Assembly (NCBI RefSeq): GCF_037200945.1 | Contig: NZ_JBBCGP010000001.1 | Location: 3,670,937-3,734,936 of the forward strand | DNA: 64,000 bases | Direction: 5' to 3' | Source: Methylovirgula sp. | GTDB taxonomy: Bacteria; Pseudomonadota; Alphaproteobacteria; Rhizobiales; Beijerinckiaceae | In this document: positions 34,532 to 43,138 of the stretch, one piece after another | Position numbering within the stretch: position 1 is the first letter of the stretch | Layout of the letters: every line of letters starts with the position of its first letter | The notes under the pieces: generated by a model | The model's input: only the letters and a program-made list of their open reading frames with translations | Database searches by the model: none | Told to the model about the DNA's origin: nothing | Position numbers and translations under genes: made by a program

Positions 34532-35091
34532 GCACAGACCGTCAGCGTTTCACCGTTCTTCAGCGCGTGCTGCACTGGCTGATGGCACTTTGCCTTCTCG
34601 CAATGCTCTTCATTGGCGTTGGCATGGTCTCGACCGTCATGCCGAAATATGTACCTTTGCTTGCAACACATAAAACGCTCGGCATTGCGATCCTTGCTCT
34701 CGCACTGATCAGGCTCGGCGTGCGCGCTCGCTTTGGCGCGCCTGCGCTGCCACCGAATTTGCCCGAACCGATGAAGCTTGCAGCGCATCTATCGCATTAC
34801 GGGCTTTACGCATTAATGATCGCCATGCCTCTGCTCGGTTGGGGAATGATGTCGGCCGGTTCTTACCCAGTCGTGCTCTTCGGCGATATCCACTTGCCGC
34901 CGATCCTCCCACCCAGCGATGACGTACATACTCTACTCTGGAACGCGCATTACTATCTGGCTTTTGCCTTCTTTGCGCTCATCCTCATGCATATCGCCGC
35001 CGCATTGTTCCACGCACTGATCCGGCGCGATGGTGTTTTCGAGACGATGGCGTCCGCGTCCTTCAGCGATGACGGCGTACCGGCCGAGTGA
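34528..35091 (+). CDS. Cytochrome b561 family protein
   Basis: The 187-residue protein has four hydrophobic helices and the histidines expected to hold two b hemes (LQRVLHWLMALCL near residue 13, HLSHYGLYALM, and HYYLAFAFFALILMHIAAALFHALI near the C-terminus). This is the prokaryotic cytochrome b561 (CybB) type, which carries quinol electrons. Coupling by ATGA to the catalase-fold gene suggests it feeds electrons to that protein at the periplasmic face. Confidence 0.9.
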   Translation: MSTDRQRFTVLQRVLHWLMALCLLAMLFIGVGMVSTVMPKYVPLLATHKTLGIAILALALIRLGVRARFGAPALPPNLPEPMKLAAHLSHYGLYALMIAMPLLGWGMMSAGSYPVVLFGDIHLPPILPPSDDVHTLLWNAHYYLAFAFFALILMHIAAALFHALIRRDGVFETMASASFSDDGVPAE

Positions 35092-35262
35092 TCGCAATTG
35101 ATTAAGCCTGCGGCGCCCGCGCGTGGCTTTAGGCGCACGGCATTCAATCAACAAAAAATCTGGAACGATATGATCTGATCTTCGCGTTGGTTGCGCGCGC
35201 CCGCGGCGCATAAGCAGCGGCAACGGCGCTCACGTGCGTCTTCCAAAGCGAAGGAGATTATT

Positions 35263-35502
35263 ATGATCAAGTCATTTTCCGTTCCTGCAGCATGTGCGGC
35301 CATCCTTCTGGCGAGCCTCTCCGCTTCCTCAGCGTTCGCGGGGACGCACCACGCAGACCATCGCGAAAGCGCGCAGCACATGAACCATTATTATGCGCTT
35401 GTCGGGCAGAGCTCGTCTTCGGCGTCGGCGGATGCCGCAAGGCTCCGCATGCCCTCGCCGACGCATGACGACCCTTTTAGCTTCCCGGTTTCAGATCAGT
35501 AA
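35263..35502 (+). CDS. Small exported protein, function unknown
   Basis: The 79-residue protein has a clear signal peptide (residues 1-24, ending SSAFA) and a short mature part that is His-rich (THHADHRESAQHMNHYY) and then Ser/Pro-rich. AAGGAG lies well placed before the ATG at 35263. I know no family. It follows the peroxidase pair by 171 bp and may be a separate transcript. Confidence 0.6.
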   Translation: MIKSFSVPAACAAILLASLSASSAFAGTHHADHRESAQHMNHYYALVGQSSSSASADAARLRMPSPTHDDPFSFPVSDQ

Positions 35503-35721
35503 CGCGATCTCAAGATGCAAAAGCCGGAAGTCTTTTCTTTGTTATCTGTATAGAGAGCGGAATTTGATCAGTAAAAGCGGTAAAGGAAACAATGCCAAAC
35601 ACTTCCTGCTTTACCAAGAGTAGAATTTGGAAAATCATTCTATTTACAGTTTTATCAAACCACCTTTAGGACTTGGACGCGGCTTGGCCTTAGCTAGCCA
35701 AGGATCGCTTTATATTTAGCT

Positions 35722-35756
35722 GGTTGGGAAACGGCTCTCTTGGGGCCGTTTCTTTT
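35722..35756 (+). terminator. Rho-independent terminator-like hairpin
   Basis: GAAACGGC (35728-35735) pairs with GCCGTTTC (35745-35752) around a 9-base loop, followed by TTTT. It could end the small exported gene transcript or a very short RNA starting after the TATATT at 35711-35716. Confidence 0.6.
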
Positions 35757-35770
35757 GGGGCTTATTCAAG

Positions 35771-35786
35771 TGTGATTTTTGTCACC
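35771..35786 (+). promoter_or_regulatory. CRP/FNR-type binding site with class II spacing
   Basis: TGTGA-TTTTTG-TCACC matches the CRP consensus TGTGA-N6-TCACA at nine of ten half-site positions. Its centre (35778.5) lies about 41 bp upstream of a start site predicted 7 nt after the TATATT box at 35807-35812, the geometry of class II CRP activation. There is no good -35 box, which also fits an activator-dependent promoter. The regulator itself is not in the window. Confidence 0.4.
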
Positions 35787-35818
35787 TCGGCACAAGCAGC
35801 TTTGGGTATATTTGTGCT

Positions 35819-35893
35819 GCATCCGGTGCTCATTAGCCGGGGATGCGTTATTGACCTAGGCGGCTCTCCATTGGGGTGGAGGGCCGTTTCGTT
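35819..35893 (+). ncRNA. Candidate small RNA of about 75 nt
   Basis: A transcript starting near 35819 would begin with a hairpin (GCATCC with GGATGC, 35819-35846), have a short single-stranded linker, and end in the stem GGCTCTCCA/TGGAGGGCC followed by GTTTCGTTT. The T-run is imperfect. No protein is encoded. The upstream -10 box and CRP-type site support a promoter. I do not recognise the RNA family. Confidence 0.35.
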
Positions 35894-35950
35894 TACCCGG
35901 CCCTCTTTGCCCGAAAAATAACGAGGTCGCGGCGGTCCATTCACGCGGCT

Positions 35951-36844
35951 CTAGCGCTCTTTGCGTTTTCGCGTGATCGTTGCGGTCAACGCCTGCGCGG
36001 CGTGCCCCGGCTGTCGTTCTATTTGCTGGATCAGATTAAACGGCCGCGCGGGCAGATCGAACGGCGCCCGGCTGAGCAAGCCGGCTTCGAGGCTCGATAC
36101 AGCGGCCGAAGCCGAAATCGCTGTCGCGCCCATGCCCGCCTCAACCGCGGCGCGGACGGCTTCATTGGTCGGTAATTCGAGCGCGACATTGAGGGCGGCA
36201 ACTGGGACGCCCAATTTGGCGAGCGCGCCTTCGAAAACAGAGCGCGTGCCAGAACCCGGCTCGCGCAGCACCCATTCCGTTTTAACGAAATCGTCTGCCG
36301 TGAGCTTCTTGCGCATCGCCCACGGATGATCGGCCGCGACAACGATGATCAATTGGTCACGCGCGACCTCGGTGACCTTGAGTAATGGCCGCTCGACAGG
36401 CCCTTCTACGAACCCGAGTTCGGCCGCGCCCGTACTGACGGCTTCCGCCGCATCGGCGGTATTGCCAACACTCAACCTGATTTCGATGCCCGGATGCGCG
36501 TGACGGAAATCGACGAGATGACGCGGCAGCCAATAGCTCGCGATCGTCTGGCTCGCCTGGATGAGCAAGCGTCCACGCTTCAGGCCGGCAAGTTCGGCGA
36601 GTTTCAGTTCCGCCAATTCAGCGCGGGCCAGCACGGCGCGGGCCTCGTCCAGGAAAATCCGCCCTGCATCGGTCAGTTCTATCCCACGCCCGACACGATT
36701 GAAAAGTTTCGAGCCGTGCTGCGCTTCCAGCGCAGCAACCGCGGCGCTCGCCGCGGATTGCGTGAGATTAAGCGCCTCGGCAGCCCGCGTCACATGTTCA
36801 CGCTCGGCAACGGCGACAAAAATACGGAGCTGCTCAAGAGTCAT
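35951..36844 (-). CDS. LysR-family transcriptional regulator
   Basis: The 297-residue protein begins MTLEQLRIFVAVAEREHVTRAA..., the winged helix-turn-helix of LysR regulators, and has the usual effector domain with an ISASAAVSS-type segment late on. It resembles the CbbR/CysB-like group that responds to small metabolites, but the ligand cannot be told. It is divergent across 235 bp from the Met/His repeat gene, which is a candidate target. Confidence 0.93.
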   Translation of the reverse strand: MTLEQLRIFVAVAEREHVTRAAEALNLTQSAASAAVAALEAQHGSKLFNRVGRGIELTDAGRIFLDEARAVLARAELAELKLAELAGLKRGRLLIQASQTIASYWLPRHLVDFRHAHPGIEIRLSVGNTADAAEAVSTGAAELGFVEGPVERPLLKVTEVARDQLIIVVAADHPWAMRKKLTADDFVKTEWVLREPGSGTRSVFEGALAKLGVPVAALNVALELPTNEAVRAAVEAGMGATAISASAAVSSLEAGLLSRAPFDLPARPFNLIQQIERQPGHAAQALTATITRKRKER

Positions 36845-37038
36845 GAACCTAGTCTTTAATACATCGGCGCGCGCAAGTCACCGGACGGTCATCTTCCTTG
36901 CATCGTTCGATTATGAAACGCGCCGTTGGATTTTGAAAGATGAGCGTGCAGTGGCCCCTTATGGTCCGGCCGCCAAATTGGCGGACTGAACGGCGCGAAT
37001 ATTTCTTCGTCGGCCGCGTTCTGAATCGTAATGTTTAA

Positions 37039-37054
37039 GTTCCCGGCCGGGAAC
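37039..37054. promoter_or_regulatory. Perfect 16-bp palindrome upstream of the Met/His repeat gene
   Basis: GTTCCCGGCCGGGAAC is a perfect palindrome ending 25 bp before the start codon at 37080. Its position suggests an operator for a dimeric regulator or a leader hairpin. A GGAAC half resembles EcfG -35 boxes, but no CGTT-type -10 sits at the right distance on either strand. Confidence 0.5.
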
Positions 37055-37079
37055 GCATGATTATAGAGGGAAACTGACT

Positions 37080-37523
37080 ATGAAATTTTCCGCGAAGGCC
37101 GCACTGGCGATTGCTCTCGCTCTCAGTCCCGTCCTGGCGATTGCAACCGATCATACGATATCCGCCATGACGCACAGCGGCAAAAAGGTGCGTCTCGACG
37201 TGGAGAACATGAACGGCCACATGATGGCGCTTCTGCCGGCCGAGCAGGCGCCGGACTATCTCCATCAAATGATTTTCGAGGTCATGAATGCGAGCGGCAA
37301 GCACTTTCGGCTCGTCGGAACGAACGTGAACGGCCACATGATGCTAATGGTGCCGGACGACCAGATGCCTGACTTCCTACACCAAATGACATTCACAGTT
37401 ATGACACATAGTGGCAAGGAAATGACCGTCGCGGCCGCTGATATCAACGGCCATATGATGGTTATGATCCCCGCGGACCAGGCGACCGATTACCTTCACC
37501 AGATGATCTCACGCTTGCAATAA
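37080..37523 (+). CDS. Exported protein of three 39-residue Met/His repeats, possible metal binder
   Basis: I do not recognise this 147-residue protein. After a signal peptide (residues 1-22) it consists almost wholly of three tandem units at residues 30-68, 69-107 and 108-147. Each unit has SGK near its start, NGHMM in the middle, P-x-[DE]-Q, and ends D-[YF]-L-HQM. The repeated His and Met pairs could bind copper(I) or another soft metal in the periplasm; this is inference. GAGGG lies 9 nt before the ATG. Neighbours are a divergent LysR regulator and a DUF4331 gene. Confidence 0.8.
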   Translation: MKFSAKAALAIALALSPVLAIATDHTISAMTHSGKKVRLDVENMNGHMMALLPAEQAPDYLHQMIFEVMNASGKHFRLVGTNVNGHMMLMVPDDQMPDFLHQMTFTVMTHSGKEMTVAAADINGHMMVMIPADQATDYLHQMISRLQ

Positions 37524-37691
37524 CACTGGCTCACGCGGTCGGCGCAGCATATAAACAGCGAAGAGCAAGAAGACAGCCGCGCAAGAAGAACGCGGCAAAC
37601 ATGGAAACGGGCCATCGTTCGCGCGAGGCCCACATGATCGCTGTCGGCAAAGCTAAGAGAATTTCCAGCTCCATCTAACGCGAGACCAGCC

Positions 37692-38768
37692 ATGTCACAT
37701 CATCTCGACTCACCCATCGCACGCCAGGACATCCGTCTCGATATTACCGACCTTTACCTATTCCGCGGCGAAGTAGGGACTGTGTTCGTCATCAACGTCT
37801 GCCACTCGATCGCAGGCCCTATTCCCGAACCGGGCTATCATCCCGAGGGGATGTACGAATTCAAAATCGATTCAAATGGCGATGCCAGCGAAGAGATTAC
37901 TTATCGCATTCAGTTCTACAAGCGCGACCCGCAGGGCAATCAACGCTACGTTTTGCGTCGGATCACCGGCGCGGAGGCAACAGATCCGCACGCGCCCGGC
38001 ACTCTGATCGCCGAGGGCACAACCGACAAAACGACCACGACGGACTCCGGTCTGCGTGTCTGGGCCGGTAAGGCCGGTGACCCGTTCTGGATCGAACCCG
38101 ATGTGTTGCACGCGGTCGGTCATGCTTTCCAGGATGGCACGACGATCAACCTCGGCGACTGGACGCCAAGCAAGGCAAAGAACTTGTTTGCCGGCCACAC
38201 GATTTATTCGATCGTGCTGGAAGTGCCGGACGCCGAGCTACTCGCCGCCACGCATGGCGAGCATAAAATCGGCGTCTGGGCGGTCGCGACACTGGCAACG
38301 GACGCCGGCGGCTGGCGCTCGATCAACCGCATCGGCCTGCCTATGATTCACCCGCTCTTCACGCAATATAATGAGGACCTCGGCAATCGGCTCAACGCCG
38401 GACACCCGTCCGAAGATTTTGCGACCTACGGCGCGCTCGTCGCGAAGTCCATCGCGGGGGCCGTGTCGGCGATCGGCACGTCCGCGGACCCGCAGGCCTA
38501 TGGCGAACGGGTTGCGCGGCGCTTCTTCCCTAACGTGCTGCCTTACAAGATCGGGACATCCGCGACATTCGGCTTCGCCGAATGGAACGGCCGCTCGCTC
38601 GCTGACAATGCGCCCGACGTGATGTTCTCGATTGCGGCAAACGCGGCCGTCCGACTCGAGATCGGCAAGGAGTCGGTTTCGCCAAAGCCGTCGGCGACTT
38701 TCCCCTATGTTCCCGATGTGGGCAGAGAGCACACACCGATCCACGGCGCACCGGTGGGCGCGTCGTAA
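37692..38768 (+). CDS. DUF4331 family protein
   Basis: The 358-residue protein starts MSHHLDSPIARQDIRLDITDLYLF, the hallmark of DUF4331, and keeps the family's FTQYNEDLGNRLNAGHP and PDVMFS regions. Unlike many members it has no signal peptide, so it appears cytoplasmic. The function of the family is unknown. It is intact, 168 bp after the Met/His repeat gene and 94 bp before a broken nickel/cobalt transporter gene. Confidence 0.88.
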   Translation: MSHHLDSPIARQDIRLDITDLYLFRGEVGTVFVINVCHSIAGPIPEPGYHPEGMYEFKIDSNGDASEEITYRIQFYKRDPQGNQRYVLRRITGAEATDPHAPGTLIAEGTTDKTTTTDSGLRVWAGKAGDPFWIEPDVLHAVGHAFQDGTTINLGDWTPSKAKNLFAGHTIYSIVLEVPDAELLAATHGEHKIGVWAVATLATDAGGWRSINRIGLPMIHPLFTQYNEDLGNRLNAGHPSEDFATYGALVAKSIAGAVSAIGTSADPQAYGERVARRFFPNVLPYKIGTSATFGFAEWNGRSLADNAPDVMFSIAANAAVRLEIGKESVSPKPSATFPYVPDVGREHTPIHGAPVGAS

Positions 38769-38862
38769 ACGCGAGTATCGGCGCGCGAACCAGGCCGAAT
38801 TTCTAGGTTCGCGCGCCAAATTGCCGATTTTTGTCTCAGCGACATAAACCGAAGGAGCGGCT

Positions 38863-39965
38863 ATGCCGATAGCCGGGATTAACGAGTCCTCGTCATCCCA
38901 ACCGCGTGCGGATTCAAGTCAAAGCAATCGCGCGCGTTGGAGCATGGTCGGCCATGGGCGCCTTTATTCTGCTTCTGCATGTCGCCGGTTGGGGCACATT
39001 GCTGGGGATCGTCGCACGCCAGCATCTGAGCATCGGCAATTCTGTCTTCGGCTTCGGTATCGGCCTTGCCGCCTACGCGCTGGGAATGCGCCACGCCTTC
39101 GATGCCGATCACATCGCAGCCATTGACAATACCACCCGCAAGATCATGCAGACCGGCAAACGTCCTCTTTCGGTCGGCTTCTGGTTTTCGTTCGGCCATT
39201 CGACCGTCGTCTTCGTGCTGGCGCTGCTGCTTGCATTCGGCGTGAAAAGCATCGCGGCGCCGGTTCTCGACGACAAATTCTCAGCTTCATCAAATCACGG
39301 GCCTGATCGGCACGATTGTCTCGAGCGGCTTTCTTTACGTGATCGCCATTTTCAATCTTATGGTTCTATTCGACATCATCAGAGTGTTTCGCCAGATGCG
39401 GCGCGGCCAATGGTCGGAAAGCGCTTCTGACACGCATCATGTGCGCGGCATTATGAGCACGCTGCTACGGCGCGTGATGAACTTCGTGAACGAACCCTGG
39501 CAGATGTATTTCGTCGGCCTTCTCTTCGGCCTCGGGTTTGACACGGCGACTGAGATTGCACTCCTCGTATTGACGGGATCGGGCGCCGCGTCCGGACTGC
39601 CCTGGTACGCGATCCTTTGCCTTCCCGTTCTTTTCGCCGCCGGCATGTCGCTTTTCGACACGATCGATGGATCGTTCATGACTGTCGTTTACGCATGGGC
39701 GCTCACAAAGCCCGTGCGGCGCGGTCTATTATAATTTTGTCATTACCGGTCTTTCGATCGCCGTGGCGCTCGTCATTGGCACGATCGAGATCATGGGTCT
39801 GCTCGGCGATACGCTGGATCTCACGGCGCCATCTGGGCTTGGGTCAGGACAGCCGATCTCGGCAATATCGGCTTCGTCATTGTCGGGCTATTCGTCGTCA
39901 CATGGATTGTCGCGGTGGCGACCTGGAAATGGGGCCGGATCGAGGATCGGCTTACAGCGCCCTGA
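38863..39965 (+). pseudogene. Nickel/cobalt transporter (HoxN/NixA family), frameshifted
   Basis: Pieced together, the frames encode a nearly full NiCoT permease with the nickel motif RHAFDADHIAAIDN and LGFDTATEIALL. A strong GGAG box 5 nt before ATG 38863 marks the original start. Reading must change frame near 38900, at 39281 (after DKF), near 39715 (after KPVR) and near 39830 to recover the family sequence to the stop at 39963-39965. The segments between shifts look under normal selection and have no nonsense codons, so indels from sequencing are as likely as true decay. If functional it would import nickel or cobalt. Confidence 0.85.
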
Positions 39966-40111
39966 TACAGACGGGCTCGCGGAGCTGAGATAGCCGCGAG
40001 CATGTGGGCAATCAGCCACACTCCCCCATCAAAGGATGGATGCACCTCGGCAATTCTTTCTAAACTACCACCGAAACGGCTTCTATATCAGTAGGCCAGC
40101 GCCCCAAAACT

Positions 40112-40126
40112 AGAGTTATTCTAATT
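40112..40126 (+). promoter_or_regulatory. Irr/ICE-like box 1
   Basis: CTAGAG-TTA-TTCTAA matches the palindromic pattern TTAGAA-N3-TTCTAA at 10 of 12 positions, with a perfect right half. It lies about 100 bp upstream of an iron-uptake gene group. Confidence 0.4.
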
Positions 40127-40194
40127 ACTATTTAGCGGCCGCGTGTTGTTAAACCTCACCAGCCGAGTCAAAACGCCCCTGACAAAAAAGTCAT

Positions 40195-40210
40195 TTCTAT
40201 AATTATTCTA
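40195..40210 (+). promoter_or_regulatory. Irr/ICE-like box 2
   Basis: TTCTATAATTATTCTAA-like sequence at this position reads CTATAA-TTA-TTCTAA over its core, 10 of 12 matches to TTAGAA-N3-TTCTAA with the same perfect right half and the same TTA spacer as box 1. It lies 19 bp upstream of the start of the small gene at 40229. Confidence 0.4.
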
Positions 40211-40228
40211 AGTAGTGGACGTGGGGCT

Positions 40229-40480
40229 TTGGACGAACTCAATGGGCGGATGATCGCATGTCAGATTCTTCTGACAGGGCTCATCGCTAAAGTCGCGAAT
40301 AATTCCCCCGAGCCTTTGCGGTTTCTGACGGAATTCCGCGATGAGGTTCGCGCGGTCATCAACCAGATTCGGATTTCGGGCTCCCACGACACAACGCGGG
40401 TCCGGCAATCAGCTTTGGCGACAGCCGACGAGTTGTTCGGATTGATGAAACCGCCAAGCACCGCCGAAGCGGAAGACTGA
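40229..40480 (+). CDS. Small protein upstream of the TonB receptor, function unknown
   Basis: The 83-residue protein is soluble and mostly helical by composition; I recognise no family. A TTG at 40229 follows a GTGGGGC stretch, and an ATG at 40250 (76 residues) is the alternative start. It lies directly behind two Irr-like boxes and 100 bp before the TonB receptor, so iron-responsive expression is likely if it is a gene. Confidence 0.5.
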   Translation: MDELNGRMIACQILLTGLIAKVANNSPEPLRFLTEFRDEVRAVINQIRISGSHDTTRVRQSALATADELFGLMKPPSTAEAED

Positions 40481-40580
40481 CTTCGATAAGCATCAATCGA
40501 AGCGACGAATAAGAAAACGACAACAACCGAAGTTCGAAATTTATCTGGGGCGCGCGTCAAGCGCGGGAATGGGGGCTGAA

Positions 40581-43131
40581 ATGAGCGGAGTGAAAGTTCC
40601 GGGTTCTTTACGCATGCGCGATTCTGGGGCGAGGACAAGAAAGCGGTCTGACGTCAAAGACGGCGCGACTCTTACAACGGCCTTTCTGATGGCGGCAGGC
40701 TCGGTGAGCGCGGCAGAAGCCCAACAGGCGACTGGCGCCGCACCTGCGCTCGCGCCCGTCACGGTCACAGCGCCGGTGGCGCATCATCGTCACGTCGCGG
40801 CCAAGCCGGCAAAAGCGCATCTGCGGGCACGCACAGCGTTGCGCCACAAGCTGCGCGAAACGACGACGCGCAATCACCCGCTAATCCCGGCGCCAGCGCT
40901 GCGGGCCAGACGACAGGACACGTTCCTGGCAGCGATCCCTACGCCAATCCGAACGCGCCCTATCAGGCCGAGCGCTTTTCCTCGAGCAAATTCAGCGAGC
41001 CGATCTTCAATACACCGCGCTCGGTGACCGTTCTTACACAACAGGTGCTGCAGGATGAAAACGCGACATCGCTCCGCGATATCGGCCGCACAACGGCGGG
41101 CGTGACGCTCGGCTCCGGCGAAGGCGGCAACGCCTTCGGCGATCGATTCTTCATCCGCGGTTTTGACGCCCGCAACGACATTTTCGTTGACGGCATCCGC
41201 GACCCAGGTGTCAGCATTCGCGAGAATTTCTTTACGGAAGAAGTCGAGATTCTGCGCGGACCGGCTTCGAGCTATGCCGGCCGCGGGACGTCCGGCGGCG
41301 CTATCAACATCGTCACCAAACAGGCTGAGGACGATGACTTTTACTCGGCACAGTCGCAACTTGGCAGCGACGAAACGCGCCGTTTCACCTTCGATGTCAA
41401 CAAGGCGATCAGCTCGATCCTTGACGTGCGCCTCGACGGCCTAATCCAGGGCGCGGGCATTGCTGGACGCGATTTCACCACCGACGATCGCAACGGCCTC
41501 GGGGGCGCCCTAACTTTCCGGCCGCTGTCGAACCTGACCATCAAGGCGGATTATTCGCACACCTATCTCTCGGGTCTGCCCGACTTCGGCGTCCCCTACA
41601 ATCTGCCCGCTGAAACGCCGGTCACCAACGGCACCGTGCCCCGCAATACTTATTACGGCATCGTCAATCGCGATTTCACCAAGACGACGCAGAACATCGG
41701 CACGATCGATCTGCAATATCACGTCAATGACGTGGTCACGCTCGAAAACAAGATGCGTCAAGAATATTCGATCCTGAATTATATTGGGACGATTCCGGAG
41801 AACCCCGCCGCCACTGTGCTCTTGCCGCCGGGTGCGCCGGGCGGTTGCGGAGGAACGGCGAGCTCGACGCCGACTTGCCTCTCCGGTTACACGCAGCTCA
41901 ATGCGCAAAGCCGTTTTGAAACGGTCGCCGTGCTTGCGGATGACCCGCAGGTGAATTTTGACTTCTACACAGGCCCGGTCAAAAACGCTGTCGTCTTCGG
42001 CGGTGATTTCGACCACGAACGCAATCAGTATCAACAGCTATACTGGCCTGACCTCCGAGGGTCTCGGTTCGGAGGGTCTTGTCTCATCGACCGGCGCGCC
42101 GATCGTCAGCATCTATGATCCGACCAATTACCTCAACGGCCTCAGCACGCCCACCTGGCGGCAACCCGCAAATCTACAATGTCGATACCAAGGCCGTCTA
42201 TTTGCTCGAAACCGCCAATTACAATGATTGGCTGATCGCCAACGCCGGCATTCGATTCGATAATTATCAGATCACTTCGACGAACAATACGAGTTCGGCT
42301 GAAGACACATCCCAACATCCCGACGTTCAATGCCGGTCTTGTTTACAAGCCCATTCCCATCACGAGCCTTTTAGTCGCCTATGCAACGGCGGCCGATCCT
42401 GTTGGCGACGAACTCGACGCGACGGCGAGCTCTTACGGCGGTCTGAGCCCGACACAGCCGGCGAGCCAGGTCTTTAGTCCGGTGCGAAGCCAAGCGATTG
42501 AACTCGGCAACAAGTGGGAATTGTTCGATCGCCGTCTGTTGGTAAGCGGCGCACTGTCCAGACCAATGTCGAAAATGCGCGTGAAACAGCGCCAAACGGC
42601 ATTCCCGCCTCGACCGGCTACGTCTCTGGTACAGTCATTCCGGGCGCTGCCTATCGTGTCCAGGGCATTGATCTCGAAGCTTCGGGCAAGATCACCGACA
42701 AGTGGAGCCTGATGGGTGGCCTCGTCTTGATGAAGACCAAAGTCACCAATTCGATCGTGCCGACCAACATCGGACTACCGCTCGCCAATATCGCCAATCA
42801 ATCGTTCAATCTCCTCACGCGTTACCAGTTCACGGATTGGTTCGCGGTCGGCGGCCAGGCAGTCTACAATTCGAAGATCCTTGGCGGCTCTCTGTTGGCG
42901 GCAAACGGTGGCGTCGCTTATGGTCAAGCACCTGACCCGACCGTCCTGCCGTCTTACTGGCGCTTTGACGGGTTCGTCGAAGCCAAGATCGGACCCTATT
43001 CGAGCCTCAAACTGAACTGCCAGAACATCTTCAATCGTACCTATTACGATTCGATCTATCAGAGTGGTGTGCCCTTCATTCGTGTTGCGCCGGGCCGCAC
43101 AGTTACCTTAATCGCGGACGTGAAGTTTTAG
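40581..43131 (+). pseudogene. TonB-dependent siderophore receptor, frameshifted
   Basis: The joined frames give a complete outer-membrane receptor: a signal region ending SAAEAQQ, a plug domain with PRSVTVLTQQ, FIRGFDARNDIFVDGIRD and RGPASSYAGRGTSGG, and a barrel ending FIRVAPGRTVTLIADVKF. It resembles the ferric-siderophore (FhuE/PiuA-like) class. Frame changes are needed near 40800, 42040, 42157, 42310 and 42558; no nonsense codon is needed to explain the breaks. The ATG at 40581 has GGGGG 6 nt upstream. Either indel sequencing errors or a recent pseudogene. Confidence 0.9.
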
Positions 43132-43138
43132 GGTCGGT

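Larger units (their letters stand above)
35503..35950. other. AT-rich, hairpin-rich intergenic region
   Basis: This 448-bp gap holds no protein gene I can support. It is clearly richer in A and T than the surroundings and contains several stems: CTTGGC/GCCAAG (35683-35702), GAAACGGC/GCCGTTTC (35728-35752), GCATCC/GGATGC (35819-35846) and GGCTCTCCA/TGGAGGGCC (35862-35885). Two TATATT boxes (35711 and 35807) each stand before a stem that ends in GGCCGTTTC. Candidate small RNAs are listed separately. Confidence 0.6.
39966..40228. other. Intergenic region with iron-control boxes
   Basis: This AT-rich 263-bp gap has no gene I can support. It contains two sites resembling Irr iron-control elements (listed separately) and probably the promoter of the small gene and the TonB receptor that follow. 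Confidence 0.5.

Noticed and set aside
37039..37075. EcfG-type general stress promoter from the GGAAC in the 16-bp palindrome
   Set aside because: No CGTT-like -10 element lies 16-17 bp away on either strand.
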